DNA of 8,039 nt from Pseudomonas sp. (GTDB lineage Bacteria > Pseudomonadota > Gammaproteobacteria > Pseudomonadales > Pseudomonadaceae). Positions 1 to 6,556 of this stretch are shown here, piece after piece. The stretch covers positions 1 through 8,039 of the forward strand of contig JAQZAY010000165.1 of NCBI GenBank assembly GCA_029239415.1, read 5' to 3'. Position numbers and translations under genes: made by a program. Every line of letters begins with the position of its first letter. Position 1 is the first letter of the stretch. The notes beneath the pieces are model-generated. The model did not search any database. It was not told the DNA's origin and saw only the letters and a program-made list of their open reading frames with translations.

Positions 1-917
1 ACCAGCAGGCCACCGCTGGTCTGCGGGTCGCACAGCAGGTGCTTCTGGTCGTCGGTCAGTTCGCCGAGCTTGTGGCCATAGCTGTCGTAGTTGCGCAGCG
101 TGCCGCCAGGTACGCAGCCCTCTGCCAGGTAGTGCTCGATGCCCGGCAGGCGCGGCACGGCATCGTATTGCAGGTGCGCGGTCAGGCCACTGCCTTCGGC
201 CAGCTCGACCAGATGGCCAAGCAGGCCGAAACCGGTCACGTCGGTCATGGCAAGCACCCCGTCGAGCTTGCCGAAGCGGCTGCCGGGCGTGTTCAGGGTG
301 CACATCCAGTCCCGGGCCAGCCCCTGGTCCTGCTCGCGCAGCCTGGACTTCTTCTCGGCGGTGGTCAGGATGCCGATGCCCAGCGGCTTGGTCAGGTACA
401 GGCGGCAGCCTGCCGTAGCCGTGTCGTTGCGCTTGAGGTGGCGCTTGCTGACCACGCCAGTCACCGCCAGGCCGAAGATCGGCTCGGGCGCATCGATCGA
501 GTGGCCACCGGCCAGTGGAATACCGGCCTCGGCGCACACGGCGCGCCCACCACGGATCACCTCGCGGGCGACTTCCGGCGGCAGCACGTTGACCGGCCAG
601 CCCAGGATGGCGATGGCCATCAGTGGATCGCCGCCCATCGCGTAGATATCGCTGATCGCATTGGTGGCGGCGATGCGGCCGAAATCGTAAGGGTCATCGA
701 CGATGGGCATGAAGAAATCGGTGGTCGAGACCACGCCGCGCTCATCGTCCAGCGCGTAGACGGCGGCATCGTCGCGCGAGGCGTTGCCTACCCACAGCTT
801 CGGGTCGAGCGCCTGCGTGCCGCTCTCGGCCAGGATCACATCCAGCACCTTGGGCGAGATCTTGCAGCCGCACCCGGCGCCATGGCTGTACTGTGTCAGA
901 CGGATCGGTTGGCTCAT
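1..917 (-). CDS. selD: Selenide, water dikinase (selenophosphate synthetase), C-terminus cut by window edge
   Basis: SelD makes selenophosphate from selenide and ATP in the cytoplasm. Selenophosphate is the selenium donor for selenocysteine and for 2-selenouridine in tRNA. The reverse strand opens with ATG at 917 and reads [20 protein letters not shown], almost identical to what I recall of the E. coli N-terminus. The catalytic pair is present as Cys16 (codon TGC) and Lys19, so this is the cysteine form, not a selenoprotein. Further on are the DDAAVY segment, the STTDFF and DIYAMGG motifs of the AIRS/PurM-like ATP-binding fold, [10 protein letters not shown], and [11 protein letters not shown] in the C-terminal domain. 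About 305 residues are visible of roughly 344 usual, and the reading frame is intact up to base 1. A GAGG-type ribosome-binding site lies just upstream of the ATG. It is divergent from a PhnD-type transporter operon. In pseudomonads the tRNA 2-selenouridine synthase gene often follows selD, but that would lie outside this window. Confidence 0.97.
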   Translation of the reverse strand, partial: MSQPIRLTQYSHGAGCGCKISPKVLDVILAESGTQALDPKLWVGNASRDDAAVYALDDERGVVSTTDFFMPIVDDPYDFGRIAATNAISDIYAMGGDPLMAIAILGWPVNVLPPEVAREVIRGGRAVCAEAGIPLAGGHSIDAPEPIFGLAVTGVVSKRHLKRNDTATAGCRLYLTKPLGIGILTTAEKKSRLREQDQGLARDWMCTLNTPGSRFGKLDGVLAMTDVTGFGLLGHLVELAEGSGLTAHLQYDAVPRLPGIEHYLAEGCVPGGTLRNYDSYGHKLGELTDDQKHLLCDPQTSGGLL

Positions 918-944
918 ACGCACCTCGGATAATCGTGATGCGCG

Positions 945-950
945 ATTGTA
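945..950 (-). promoter_or_regulatory. selD: Candidate -10 box of the selD promoter
   Basis: Read on the minus strand this is TACAAT, a 5/6 match to the sigma-70 -10 consensus, about 28 bases upstream of the selD ATG. No convincing -35 hexamer sits 16-18 bases further upstream, so the promoter may be weak or activator-dependent. It was called from sequence alone. Confidence 0.4.
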
Positions 951-967
951 GCAAAGCTGGCCTTTGC
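951..967. promoter_or_regulatory. Short dyad between the divergent promoters, possible operator
   Basis: GCAAAG and CTTTGC form perfect 6-bp arms around a 5-bp spacer. The dyad lies between the two divergent -10-like boxes and covers the expected -35 regions of both. A regulator bound here could control selD and the transporter together. A 6-bp arm is short enough to occur by chance and I do not recognise it as the site of any named regulator. Confidence 0.3.
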
Positions 968-979
968 GCCGACGCCTCT

Positions 980-985
980 TATAAT
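980..985 (+). promoter_or_regulatory. Candidate -10 box of the transporter operon promoter
   Basis: This is an exact TATAAT, 56 bases upstream of the binding-protein ATG. Transcription would start near 992. The -35 position with a 17-bp spacer (957-962) reads CTGGCC, which is a poor match, so full activity may need an activator. A perfect -10 in DNA this GC-rich is suggestive but not proof. Confidence 0.5.
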
Positions 986-993
986 CCCACCCT

Positions 994-1010
994 GTCGGCA
1001 AGCTGCCGGC
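994..1010 (+). promoter_or_regulatory. 5'-UTR hairpin ahead of the transporter operon
   Basis: GTCGGCA and TGCCGGC pair over 7 bp (one G-U) around a 3-base AGC loop. The hairpin falls almost at the predicted 5' end of the mRNA and about 20 bases before the ribosome-binding site. No U-run follows it, so it is not an intrinsic terminator. It could stabilise the mRNA 5' end or be a protein target. Confidence 0.35.
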
Positions 1011-1041
1011 CTTGTCCTCGCTTTCGACCCGGAGAAACCCC

Positions 1042-1896
1042 ATGTTCAAACGCCCATTGGCACTGGTCGCCGGCTTCGTGCTGTCCTGCTCCGCCGTCAT
1101 GGCCCAGGCGGCCGACACCTTGCGCGTCAGCGCCATCCCCGACGAAGCGCCGACCGAGCTGCTGCGCAAGTTCAAGCCCCTCGGCGCCTACCTGGAGCAG
1201 CGCCTGGGGATGAAGGTGCAGTTCGTTCCCGTGGCCGACTACCCGGCGGTGGTCGAGTCGCTGGCCAGCGACCGGCTGGACATGGCCTGGCTGGGTGGCT
1301 TCACCTTTGTCCAGGTTCACCTGAAGGACCCTACCGCCACGCCGCTGGTACAGCGCGAGCAGGATGCCCAGTTCACCAGCAAGTTCATCACCGCCAACCC
1401 GCAGGTGAAGAGCCTGGCCGACCTCAAGGGCAAGACCTTCGCCTTCGGCTCGATCTCGTCCACCTCCGGCAGCCTGATGCCACGCTACTTCATGCTCAAG
1501 AACGACGACATCAAGCCCGAGGACTACTTCAAGCGCATCTCCTACTCTGGCGCCCACGATGCCACCGCCGCCTGGGTGCAGGCCGGCAAGGTCGACGCCG
1601 GGGTACTCAACGCCAGCGTATGGGACAAGCTGGTCGCCTCCGGCAAGGTCGATACCCGGAAGGTCAAGGTGTTCGCCACCACGCCGACCTACTACGACTA
1701 CAACTGGACCGTGCGCGGCAGCCTGGACCCGGTGCTCAAGGAGAAGATCAAGCAGGCCTTCCTCGACCTGGACCCCGCCAACCCCGAGCAGAAGGCGATC
1801 CTTGATCTCCAGGCCGCCAGCCGCTTCATCGAGACCAGCCCCGACAACTACAAGGGCACCGAGGAAGCTGCGCGCGCCGCCGGACTGCTCAAGTGA
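1042..1896 (+). CDS. PhnD/PtxB-family periplasmic binding protein, probable selenium-oxyanion (selenate) ABC transporter
   Basis: This is the periplasmic substrate-capturing subunit of an ABC importer; it is 284 aa long. The ATG at 1042 is chosen because GGAG (1031-1034) sits 7 bases upstream, and because it starts a clean Sec signal peptide: basic MFKR, a hydrophobic stretch to about residue 20, and a likely AQA/AD cleavage after residue 23. The mature part has the type-2 binding-fold features of the phosphonate/phosphite family: a substrate-proximal [10 protein letters not shown] segment (82-91), the anion-binding loop GSISSTSG (136-143), His172 in the SGAHDA segment, and Tyr217/Tyr218. The family is known to bind phosphonate, phosphite or phosphate-like anions. 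A subgroup is annotated as putative selenate-binding because it occurs with selenium genes, and selD is the divergent neighbour here, so I infer a selenium oxyanion as ligand. Its TGA overlaps the next gene's GTG. Phosphonate or phosphite remain possible ligands; the family assignment is firm, the ligand is not. Confidence 0.88.
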   Translation: MFKRPLALVAGFVLSCSAVMAQAADTLRVSAIPDEAPTELLRKFKPLGAYLEQRLGMKVQFVPVADYPAVVESLASDRLDMAWLGGFTFVQVHLKDPTATPLVQREQDAQFTSKFITANPQVKSLADLKGKTFAFGSISSTSGSLMPRYFMLKNDDIKPEDYFKRISYSGAHDATAAWVQAGKVDAGVLNASVWDKLVASGKVDTRKVKVFATTPTYYDYNWTVRGSLDPVLKEKIKQAFLDLDPANPEQKAILDLQAASRFIETSPDNYKGTEEAARAAGLLK

Positions 1897-2687
1897 GCAT
1901 CCACCTGCTCGGTGCCGGCCTGCGCCATGGCCAGGTCCAGGCCCTGAAGGGCGTGGACCTGCGCATCGCGGCCGGCGAGCGGGTGGCGATCATCGGCCCG
2001 TCGGGGGCCGGCAAGTCCAGCCTGCTGCACCTGATGGCAACCGCCAGCCGCCTCAGCGAAGGCAGCCTGGAGCTGCTGGGCGAGCAGCCCTGGCGGCTGT
2101 CGGCGCGTGCTCGCCAGCGCCTGCGTGCGCGGGTCGGGCTGGTGCATCAGGCGCCGCCCCTGCCCCTGCGCCAGCGAGTGGTCACGGCGGTACTGGCCGG
2201 ACGCCTGGGGCAGTGGGGCACGCTGCGCGGGATGCTCAACCTGCTCTACCCACTGGACGTGCCCGGGGCTCGACAGGTGCTGACCGAGCTGGGCCTGGCC
2301 GACAAGCTGTTCGCCCAGTGCGGCCAGCTGTCCGGTGGCCAGTTGCAGCGCGTCGGCATCGCTCGCGCGCTGTACCAGCGCCCACAGGTGCTGCTGGCCG
2401 ACGAACCGGTCTCGGCCATGGACCCTGTGCTGGCCGGCCATAGCCTGGCATTGCTCAACCGCCATGCCCGCGATCATGGCGTGACCCTGGTCGCCAGCCT
2501 GCATGCGGTGGAGCTGGCGCTGGCGCATTTTCCGCGGATAGTCGGCATCCGCGAGGGGCGAGTGGCATTCGATTGCCCGGCCCAGGCGGTCACTCCCGAC
2601 CTGCTCGAGGCGCTCTACGCCAACGAACAACTGGCAGCGCCCAGCGAGCCCGAACCTCATCCGCACCTGCAGATCCCCCGATGCTGA
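1893..2687 (+). CDS. PhnC-type ABC transporter ATP-binding protein
   Basis: This is the cytoplasmic ATPase that powers the importer; it is 264 aa, a normal length for the PhnC family. All nucleotide-binding motifs are intact: Walker A GPSGAGKSS (35-43), Q-loop Gln86, signature LSGGQLQR (146-153), Walker B VLLADEP (166-172) with catalytic Glu171, D-loop SAMDP (174-178) and H-loop His204. The segment after the H-loop (FPRIVGIREGRVAFDCPAQAV) resembles the end of PhnC proteins. The start is GTG at 1893, sharing a 4-base overlap (GTGA) with the stop of the binding-protein gene. No separate ribosome-binding site is obvious, which points to translational coupling. The last 7 bases overlap the first permease. 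Substrate specificity comes from the binding protein and permeases, so the selenium assignment is by context only. Confidence 0.92.
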   Translation: MSIHLLGAGLRHGQVQALKGVDLRIAAGERVAIIGPSGAGKSSLLHLMATASRLSEGSLELLGEQPWRLSARARQRLRARVGLVHQAPPLPLRQRVVTAVLAGRLGQWGTLRGMLNLLYPLDVPGARQVLTELGLADKLFAQCGQLSGGQLQRVGIARALYQRPQVLLADEPVSAMDPVLAGHSLALLNRHARDHGVTLVASLHAVELALAHFPRIVGIREGRVAFDCPAQAVTPDLLEALYANEQLAAPSEPEPHPHLQIPRC

Positions 2688-3508
2688 ATCGCGACACCCG
2701 TGATCCCGCGGCCTTGCCGCGCCTGCTGCTGGCCTTGCTGGCGCTGGCGTTGCTGTGGCCAGGGCTGCGGCTCAGCGAGCTCGATCCGGGTGTCCTGCTG
2801 CAGGCCGACAACCGCCAGCAGATGGCCAGTTTCGCCAGTGGCTTCTGGCCGCCCGCGCATGCCCCGGATTTCCTCGCCCTGCTGCTGGAATCCACGCTGC
2901 AGACCCTGGCCGTGGCCACCGCCGGCATGGCGCTGGCGCTGTTGCTGGCCGTGCCTGCCAGCCTGCTTGCCAGTCGCGCCCTGTCGCTCGCCGCGGCCTC
3001 CCAGGGAGGCCGGGCCGGCGTATGGTCGGGTGCCGCGCGCCTGCCGGTGCGTGGCCTGCTGGTCTTCCTGCGCAGCGTGCCGGAGATCGTCTGGGCGCTG
3101 CTGTTCGTTCGCGCCGTGGGCCTGGGGCCGACCGCCGGGGTGCTGGCCATCGCCATCACCTACAGTGGCATGCTCGGCAAGGTCTACGCCGAGATCTTCG
3201 AATCGGTGGACCAGCGTCCGGCGCATGCCCTGCTGCAGGCTGGCAGCAGCCGGCTCAACGGATTTCTCTATGGCATCCTGCCAAGCGCCGCGGCGGAGCT
3301 GGTGTCCTACACCGTCTATCGCTGGGAATGCGCGGTGCGTGCCTCGGTGGTAATGGGTTTTGTCGGCGCGGGCGGCCTCGGGCAGCAGATCGACCTGTCG
3401 ATGCGCATGTTCGCCGGTGCCGAAGTCGCGAGCATGCTGCTGGCGTTCCTTGGCCTGGTGTTCATGGCCGACCAGCTGAGCCGCGCATTGCGTGGGAGGC
3501 TGGCATGA
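2681..3508 (+). CDS. PhnE-type ABC transporter permease, first of two
   Basis: This is an inner-membrane channel subunit of 275 aa. After a short cytoplasmic N-terminus come hydrophobic segments at about 13-28, 64-93, 124-145, 148-168, a less hydrophobic one around 205-232, and 243-264. The cytoplasmic EAA-type coupling loop that docks on the ATPase is seen at about 183-203 (ALLQAGSSRLNGFLYGILPS). Next comes the PhnE hallmark YRWE (213-216), followed by GFVGAGGLGQ (226-235). The ATG at 2681 is preferred: it overlaps the ATPase stop by 7 bases and gives the usual length, whereas an upstream in-frame start at 2573 would add 36 proline- and arginine-rich residues read out of frame within the ATPase gene. 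No strong ribosome-binding site is visible, so coupling to the ATPase is likely. Confidence 0.9.
   Translation: MLNRDTRDPAALPRLLLALLALALLWPGLRLSELDPGVLLQADNRQQMASFASGFWPPAHAPDFLALLLESTLQTLAVATAGMALALLLAVPASLLASRALSLAAASQGGRAGVWSGAARLPVRGLLVFLRSVPEIVWALLFVRAVGLGPTAGVLAIAITYSGMLGKVYAEIFESVDQRPAHALLQAGSSRLNGFLYGILPSAAAELVSYTVYRWECAVRASVVMGFVGAGGLGQQIDLSMRMFAGAEVASMLLAFLGLVFMADQLSRALRGRLA
3495..3499 (+). promoter_or_regulatory. Ribosome-binding site fixing the start of the second permease
   Basis: GGAGG lies 5 bases before the ATG at 3505, inside the 3' end of the first permease gene. It is the strongest ribosome-binding site inside the operon; the ATPase and first permease have none as clear. 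Confidence 0.6.
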
Positions 3509-4272
3509 ACCGCCTGCTCAACGTGCTCTGGGGCGTGGCGATCCTGGCTGCCGTGGCGGCCTCGTTTGCCTACCTGAGCCTGGACCTCGAGGCGCTGGTG
3601 GGCAATGGCGGCCTGGGACAGATGGGCGAGTACGCCGCGCGGTTCCTGAGTCCGGACCTGAGCGCGGAGCATTTGCGCAGGGTCGGCCACGGGGCACTGG
3701 AAACCCTGGCGATGTCTGGCCTTGGCACCTTGCTGGCGGTGGTGCTGGGAATGCTGCTCGCCTTGCCGGCGGCGGGGCGTTTCGGCTGGCCGCTGCAGGG
3801 GCTCGCGCGGCTGCTGCTCAATGCCCTGCGTGCGATTCCCGAACTGGTGTGGGCGGCGTTGACCGTGCTTGCCGCAGGCCTGGGGCCCAACGCCGGCACC
3901 CTGGCCCTGGCGCTGCATACCGCAGGCGTCCTGGGCCGGCTGTTCGCCGAAGCCCTGGAGAACACCCCCGGCGAGCCCGCTGCCGCCTTGCGCCTGCAAG
4001 GCGCCAGCCAGGCCAGTGCCTTCTGCTTCGGGACCTTGCCCAACCTGTGGCCACAGCTGCTTGCCTATAGCCTGTACCGCTGGGAAAACAACATCCGCAT
4101 GGCCAGCGTGCTGGGGTTCGTCGGCGCAGGCGGGCTGGGGCAGATGCTCTACACCACGTTGAGCCTGTTCCAGGAGGCCCAGGCCAGCACCGTGATCATC
4201 GCCATGCTCATCCTGGTGCTGCTGGTGGACGCCCTGAGCGACCTCTTGCGCCAGCGCTACGTGAAGGCGTGA
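3505..4272 (+). CDS. PhnE-type ABC transporter permease, second of two
   Basis: This 255-aa inner-membrane permease is homologous to, but clearly diverged from, the preceding one. Hydrophobic segments lie at about 6-24, 66-90, 100-124, 129-148 and 225-244. The EAA-type loop is at about 160-180 (AALRLQGASQASAFCFGTLP), and the conserved block YRWE (191-194) with GFVGAGGLGQ (204-213) matches the first permease almost exactly. The ATG at 3505 overlaps the previous stop as ATGA and is served by GGAGG at 3495-3499, so this start is secure. Two distinct PhnE-type subunits imply a heterodimeric channel. It is the last gene of the operon; the next gene, on the opposite strand, ends 6 bp further on. 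Confidence 0.9.
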   Translation: MNRLLNVLWGVAILAAVAASFAYLSLDLEALVGNGGLGQMGEYAARFLSPDLSAEHLRRVGHGALETLAMSGLGTLLAVVLGMLLALPAAGRFGWPLQGLARLLLNALRAIPELVWAALTVLAAGLGPNAGTLALALHTAGVLGRLFAEALENTPGEPAAALRLQGASQASAFCFGTLPNLWPQLLAYSLYRWENNIRMASVLGFVGAGGLGQMLYTTLSLFQEAQASTVIIAMLILVLLVDALSDLLRQRYVKA

Positions 4273-4278
4273 TGCCTC

Positions 4279-5178
4279 CTACTCCTGGCTCACCACCAAC
4301 CGCTCGCACTGCGCATCGCGCTGCATCGACTCCAGGTTGCGCTCGATCGTCTCGCAGATCGTGTCCATCTGGATCTGGTGTTCGCTGAAGCGGAACGGGC
4401 TCTGCAGGTCGGTGCCGATGCGCTCGATCGCCAGCAGCATGAAGCCCACCACCGTGGAGGCCAGCGGCGTGAACCAGCCCAGCGTCTCCACCAGGCCCAC
4501 CGGCACGATCAGGCAGAACAGGCTGATGAACAGCCGCGGAAAGTACACATAGGGATAGGGCAGGGGCGTATTGGCGATCCGCTCCATGCCGCCCTGGGCG
4601 TTCGACAGGTCGACCATGGTCGACTCCAGCCGCGCCAGGCGGATGCTGTCCAGGCGCCCGGCCTTGTATTCACGGCTGAGCATCGCCGCCGAGCCGGTGA
4701 GGATGTCGTTGGCGAAGTTGTTCGACTTGTTGCGCCGCTCGAACTCGTTCGGCGGGATGAACGCCATCAGCTCGTCGGGGCAGGGCCGGCCCTTCAAGTG
4801 CGCCGCCAGGCAGTTCACATAGGCGATATGCCGGCGCAGCAAGGTGGCCTTCACCGGATTCACGCCCTCGTCCCCATCGTCGATCAACGACAGCACCTGG
4901 CGCCCGTAGCTGCGTGAACTGTTCACCAGCATCCCCCACAAGGTGCGCGCCTCCCACCAGCGGTTGTAGGCGCTGCTGTTGCGAAAGCTCACCAGCACCA
5001 CCAGCGCCGAGCCCAGCAGTGTCAGCGGCATCAGCGGCAGGGTGAACTGCGTTTCGAAGAACAGCATGAATTCGACCGTGACCAGCACGTCCCAGATCAG
5101 CAGCCAGAACAGCGACCAGCCGATATAGCCGAAGGTCTTTACCACCAGGCGGTACTTGCGGGCGATAGCGTCTTTCAT
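4279..5178 (-). CDS. Bestrophin-family membrane channel protein
   Basis: This is a 299-aa protein of the bacterial bestrophin family (formerly UPF0187), inner-membrane pentameric ion channels; characterised bacterial members conduct cations rather than chloride. Hydrophobic segments lie at about 17-40, 48-65, 213-232 and 235-252. Hallmarks are visible: FRNSSAYNRWWEAR (65-78) after the second helix, GGMERIANTPLPYPYVYFPR (196-215), which resembles the conserved pore-region ERIxNTPIP block, and LQSPF (258-262), equivalent to the E/N-x-PF motif near the C-terminus. The ATG at 5178 is chosen because GGAGG sits 7 bases upstream and the length matches the family. The open frame continues upstream to 5613, but those 145 codons look non-coding and antisense to the cyclase gene. 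Its ligand and physiological role are not visible from sequence. It is convergent with the transporter operon and divergent from the cyclase. Confidence 0.93.
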   Translation of the reverse strand: MKDAIARKYRLVVKTFGYIGWSLFWLLIWDVLVTVEFMLFFETQFTLPLMPLTLLGSALVVLVSFRNSSAYNRWWEARTLWGMLVNSSRSYGRQVLSLIDDGDEGVNPVKATLLRRHIAYVNCLAAHLKGRPCPDELMAFIPPNEFERRNKSNNFANDILTGSAAMLSREYKAGRLDSIRLARLESTMVDLSNAQGGMERIANTPLPYPYVYFPRLFISLFCLIVPVGLVETLGWFTPLASTVVGFMLLAIERIGTDLQSPFRFSEHQIQMDTICETIERNLESMQRDAQCERLVVSQE

Positions 5179-5185
5179 GAGCAGG

Positions 5186-5190
5186 CCTCC
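5186..5190 (-). promoter_or_regulatory. Ribosome-binding site deciding the bestrophin start
   Basis: On the minus strand this reads GGAGG, 7 bases before the ATG at 5178. It separates the real start from several longer in-frame alternatives upstream. Confidence 0.65.
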
Positions 5191-5470
5191 AGGCAAAGAG
5201 CACGAGAAGTCGGACGCCGTGCCGGGCACAAGGTTCGCTGCGAGTCGTCGGCGGGTATTGCCGGAGGTGTCTGGGGCAGGGATCTCCCTACGAATACGCT
5301 TTGATAGACACCGCCAGCACATGCAAAGGCATCGCGCAATCGACCAGCGGGTTTGATGTTCCTTTTCCATTGATGGCACAATGATGTCACCCCCGAACCG
5401 CAAGGCTTGCCTCCGCCTTGCCGTCTGTCCGGTGTGGTCAAGGACAGCATTGGATTCGGCGATTTCCCAG
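5191..5470. other. Divergent intergenic region between the channel and cyclase genes
   Basis: About 280 bp with no convincing gene, presumably holding the promoters of both flanking genes. On the plus strand TTGATG (5353-5358) and CACAAT (5377-5382), 18 bp apart, are a weak sigma-70 candidate for the cyclase. No good promoter for the channel gene was found on the minus strand. Three short palindromes are present: GTGCC-G-GGCAC (5219-5229), AGGGA-TC-TCCCT (5278-5289) and ATGC-AAAG-GCAT (5321-5332). The right-hand 90 bases could be coding if the cyclase begins at 5381 rather than 5471. Confidence 0.45.
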
Positions 5471-6556
5471 ATGAGCGAGCGAACAGGTAAAGGCCTCTCT
5501 TTTGCCAAGCGCATGTACGTGCCGCGGGCGGTCGGTACGGGGCTGGGCTTTTTTTGCGTGATGGTCGGGCTCACGCCCCAGCAGCCGCAGTGGTGGGTGT
5601 GGGCCCTGCTCATCGCCCATGGTTTCGTCTGGCCACACCTGGCGTTCCAGCTTGCCCGGCGCTCCGCTCATCCCTTTGCCGCCGAGCAGCGCAACCTGGT
5701 ATTCGACGGCTTCGCGGGCGGCTGCTGGGCAGGCATGATGGGCCTCAACCCGCTGCCAAGCGTCATCATCCTGTCGATGATCGCCATGGACAAGATCGCC
5801 ACCGGCGGCTGGCACATGCTGCTCAGGACCGTAGCGGGGCAGACCCTGGGCATCGGCCTGTGCCTTTGGCTCTATGCACCGCCTTTGTTCCCCGAGACCA
5901 CCTACAGGCAGATGCTCGCCTGCTTGCCGATCCTGTTGATCTATCCGATGGCCATCGGCCTGATCTGCTACCAGGTCACGACGGAACTCACCCGTCACAA
6001 GCGCACGCTGGCCCGCCTGAGCAAGACCGACAGCCTCACTGGCCTTGCCAACCATGGTGCCTGGCAGGAGCTGTTGCTGCGTGAGTTCGAGCGCTGCCGC
6101 GGCCAGCAGCAGCCCAACAACCTTGCCCTGATCGATGTCGACCATTTCAAGCAGGTCAACGACCGTTACGGCCACCTGGCGGGCGACAACATCTTGCGTA
6201 CCCTTGGTGCGACGTTGACGACCCATCTGCGCAAGACCGACCTGGTCGCCCGTTATGGTGGAGACGAGTTCTGCGTGATGCTGCCCGGCACCACCCCGGA
6301 GCAAGCCCGCGAGATTCTCGAGCGCCTGCGCCAGACCGTGGAGCACTACCATGACCCACAGTTGCCGGGCCTGGCGCTGAGCCTGAGTATCGGCATCGCC
6401 CCGTACGGCGATCACCTGGCCAATGCCGGAGGCTGGCTCCATGAGGCAGACATGGCGCTGTACGTCGCCAAGAATGCCGGGCGAAACACGATTCACCAGG
6501 CGGCCGCGCCTGGCTGTGAGGCGCAACGGCGCGTGCTTTTCGGTGACACTCTCTGA
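5471..6556 (+). CDS. Membrane diguanylate cyclase with MASE2 sensor domain (AdrA/DgcC type)
   Basis: It makes the second messenger c-di-GMP from two GTP at the inner membrane. As called it has 361 aa. The N-terminal MASE2 domain (about 8-170, several membrane helices) matches the AdrA/DgcC pattern I recall from E. coli: LSFAKRMYVPRAVG (9-22), FVWPHLAFQLARR and GMMGLNPLPS. The GGDEF domain begins near TDSLTGLANHGAW and contains the metal-binding LIDVDHFKQVND segment and an intact GGDEF (263-267). The inhibitory I-site RKTD (254-257) lies 5 residues before it, so product feedback is expected. The start is uncertain. ATG 5471 gives a compact N-terminus but lacks a ribosome-binding site. TTG 5450 has AAGGA 5 bases upstream and adds 7 residues. 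ATG 5381/5384 would add about 30 residues, nearer the E. coli protein length, also without a clear site. In E. coli this type promotes cellulose synthesis; that role is not assured here. Confidence 0.92.
   Translation: MSERTGKGLSFAKRMYVPRAVGTGLGFFCVMVGLTPQQPQWWVWALLIAHGFVWPHLAFQLARRSAHPFAAEQRNLVFDGFAGGCWAGMMGLNPLPSVIILSMIAMDKIATGGWHMLLRTVAGQTLGIGLCLWLYAPPLFPETTYRQMLACLPILLIYPMAIGLICYQVTTELTRHKRTLARLSKTDSLTGLANHGAWQELLLREFERCRGQQQPNNLALIDVDHFKQVNDRYGHLAGDNILRTLGATLTTHLRKTDLVARYGGDEFCVMLPGTTPEQAREILERLRQTVEHYHDPQLPGLALSLSIGIAPYGDHLANAGGWLHEADMALYVAKNAGRNTIHQAAAPGCEAQRRVLFGDTL

Noticed and set aside
864..875. Selenocysteine codon in the SelD active site
   Set aside because: The catalytic position is encoded by TGC (cysteine) and the nearby cysteine is also TGC; there is no in-frame TGA.
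39..932. Long plus-strand open frame of 297 codons over the selD gene
   Set aside because: It is antisense to selD, whose reverse-strand translation shows unmistakable family motifs; composition is typical of a GC-rich shadow frame.
1012..1041. TTG start at 1012 for the binding protein
   Set aside because: It would put ten polar residues before the signal peptide and has no ribosome-binding site; ATG 1042 has GGAG at ideal spacing.
1078..1092. Lipobox around Cys16 of the binding protein
   Set aside because: The residues before the cysteine (V-L-S) are a poor match to the usual L-A/S-G/A pattern, and a good signal peptidase I site (AQA/AD) follows; an ordinary periplasmic protein is more likely.
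979..1557. Minus-strand open frame of 192 codons over the transporter binding-protein gene
   Set aside because: Antisense shadow rich in Gly, Gln, His and Val; it lies over the binding-protein gene, which has a signal peptide, ribosome-binding site and family motifs.
1559..2443. Plus-strand open frame of 294 codons crossing two transporter genes
   Set aside because: Proline- and arginine-rich frame-shifted reading of the binding protein and ATPase; no domain pattern and no plausible start signal.
1848..2666. Minus-strand open frame of 272 codons over the ATPase gene
   Set aside because: Antisense to an ATPase with every expected motif intact; glutamine- and histidine-rich shadow.
5179..5613. 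N-terminal extension of the bestrophin gene by 145 codons
   Set aside because: The added residues do not resemble any part of the family, overlap the start of the divergent cyclase gene, and a strong GGAGG favours the ATG at 5178.
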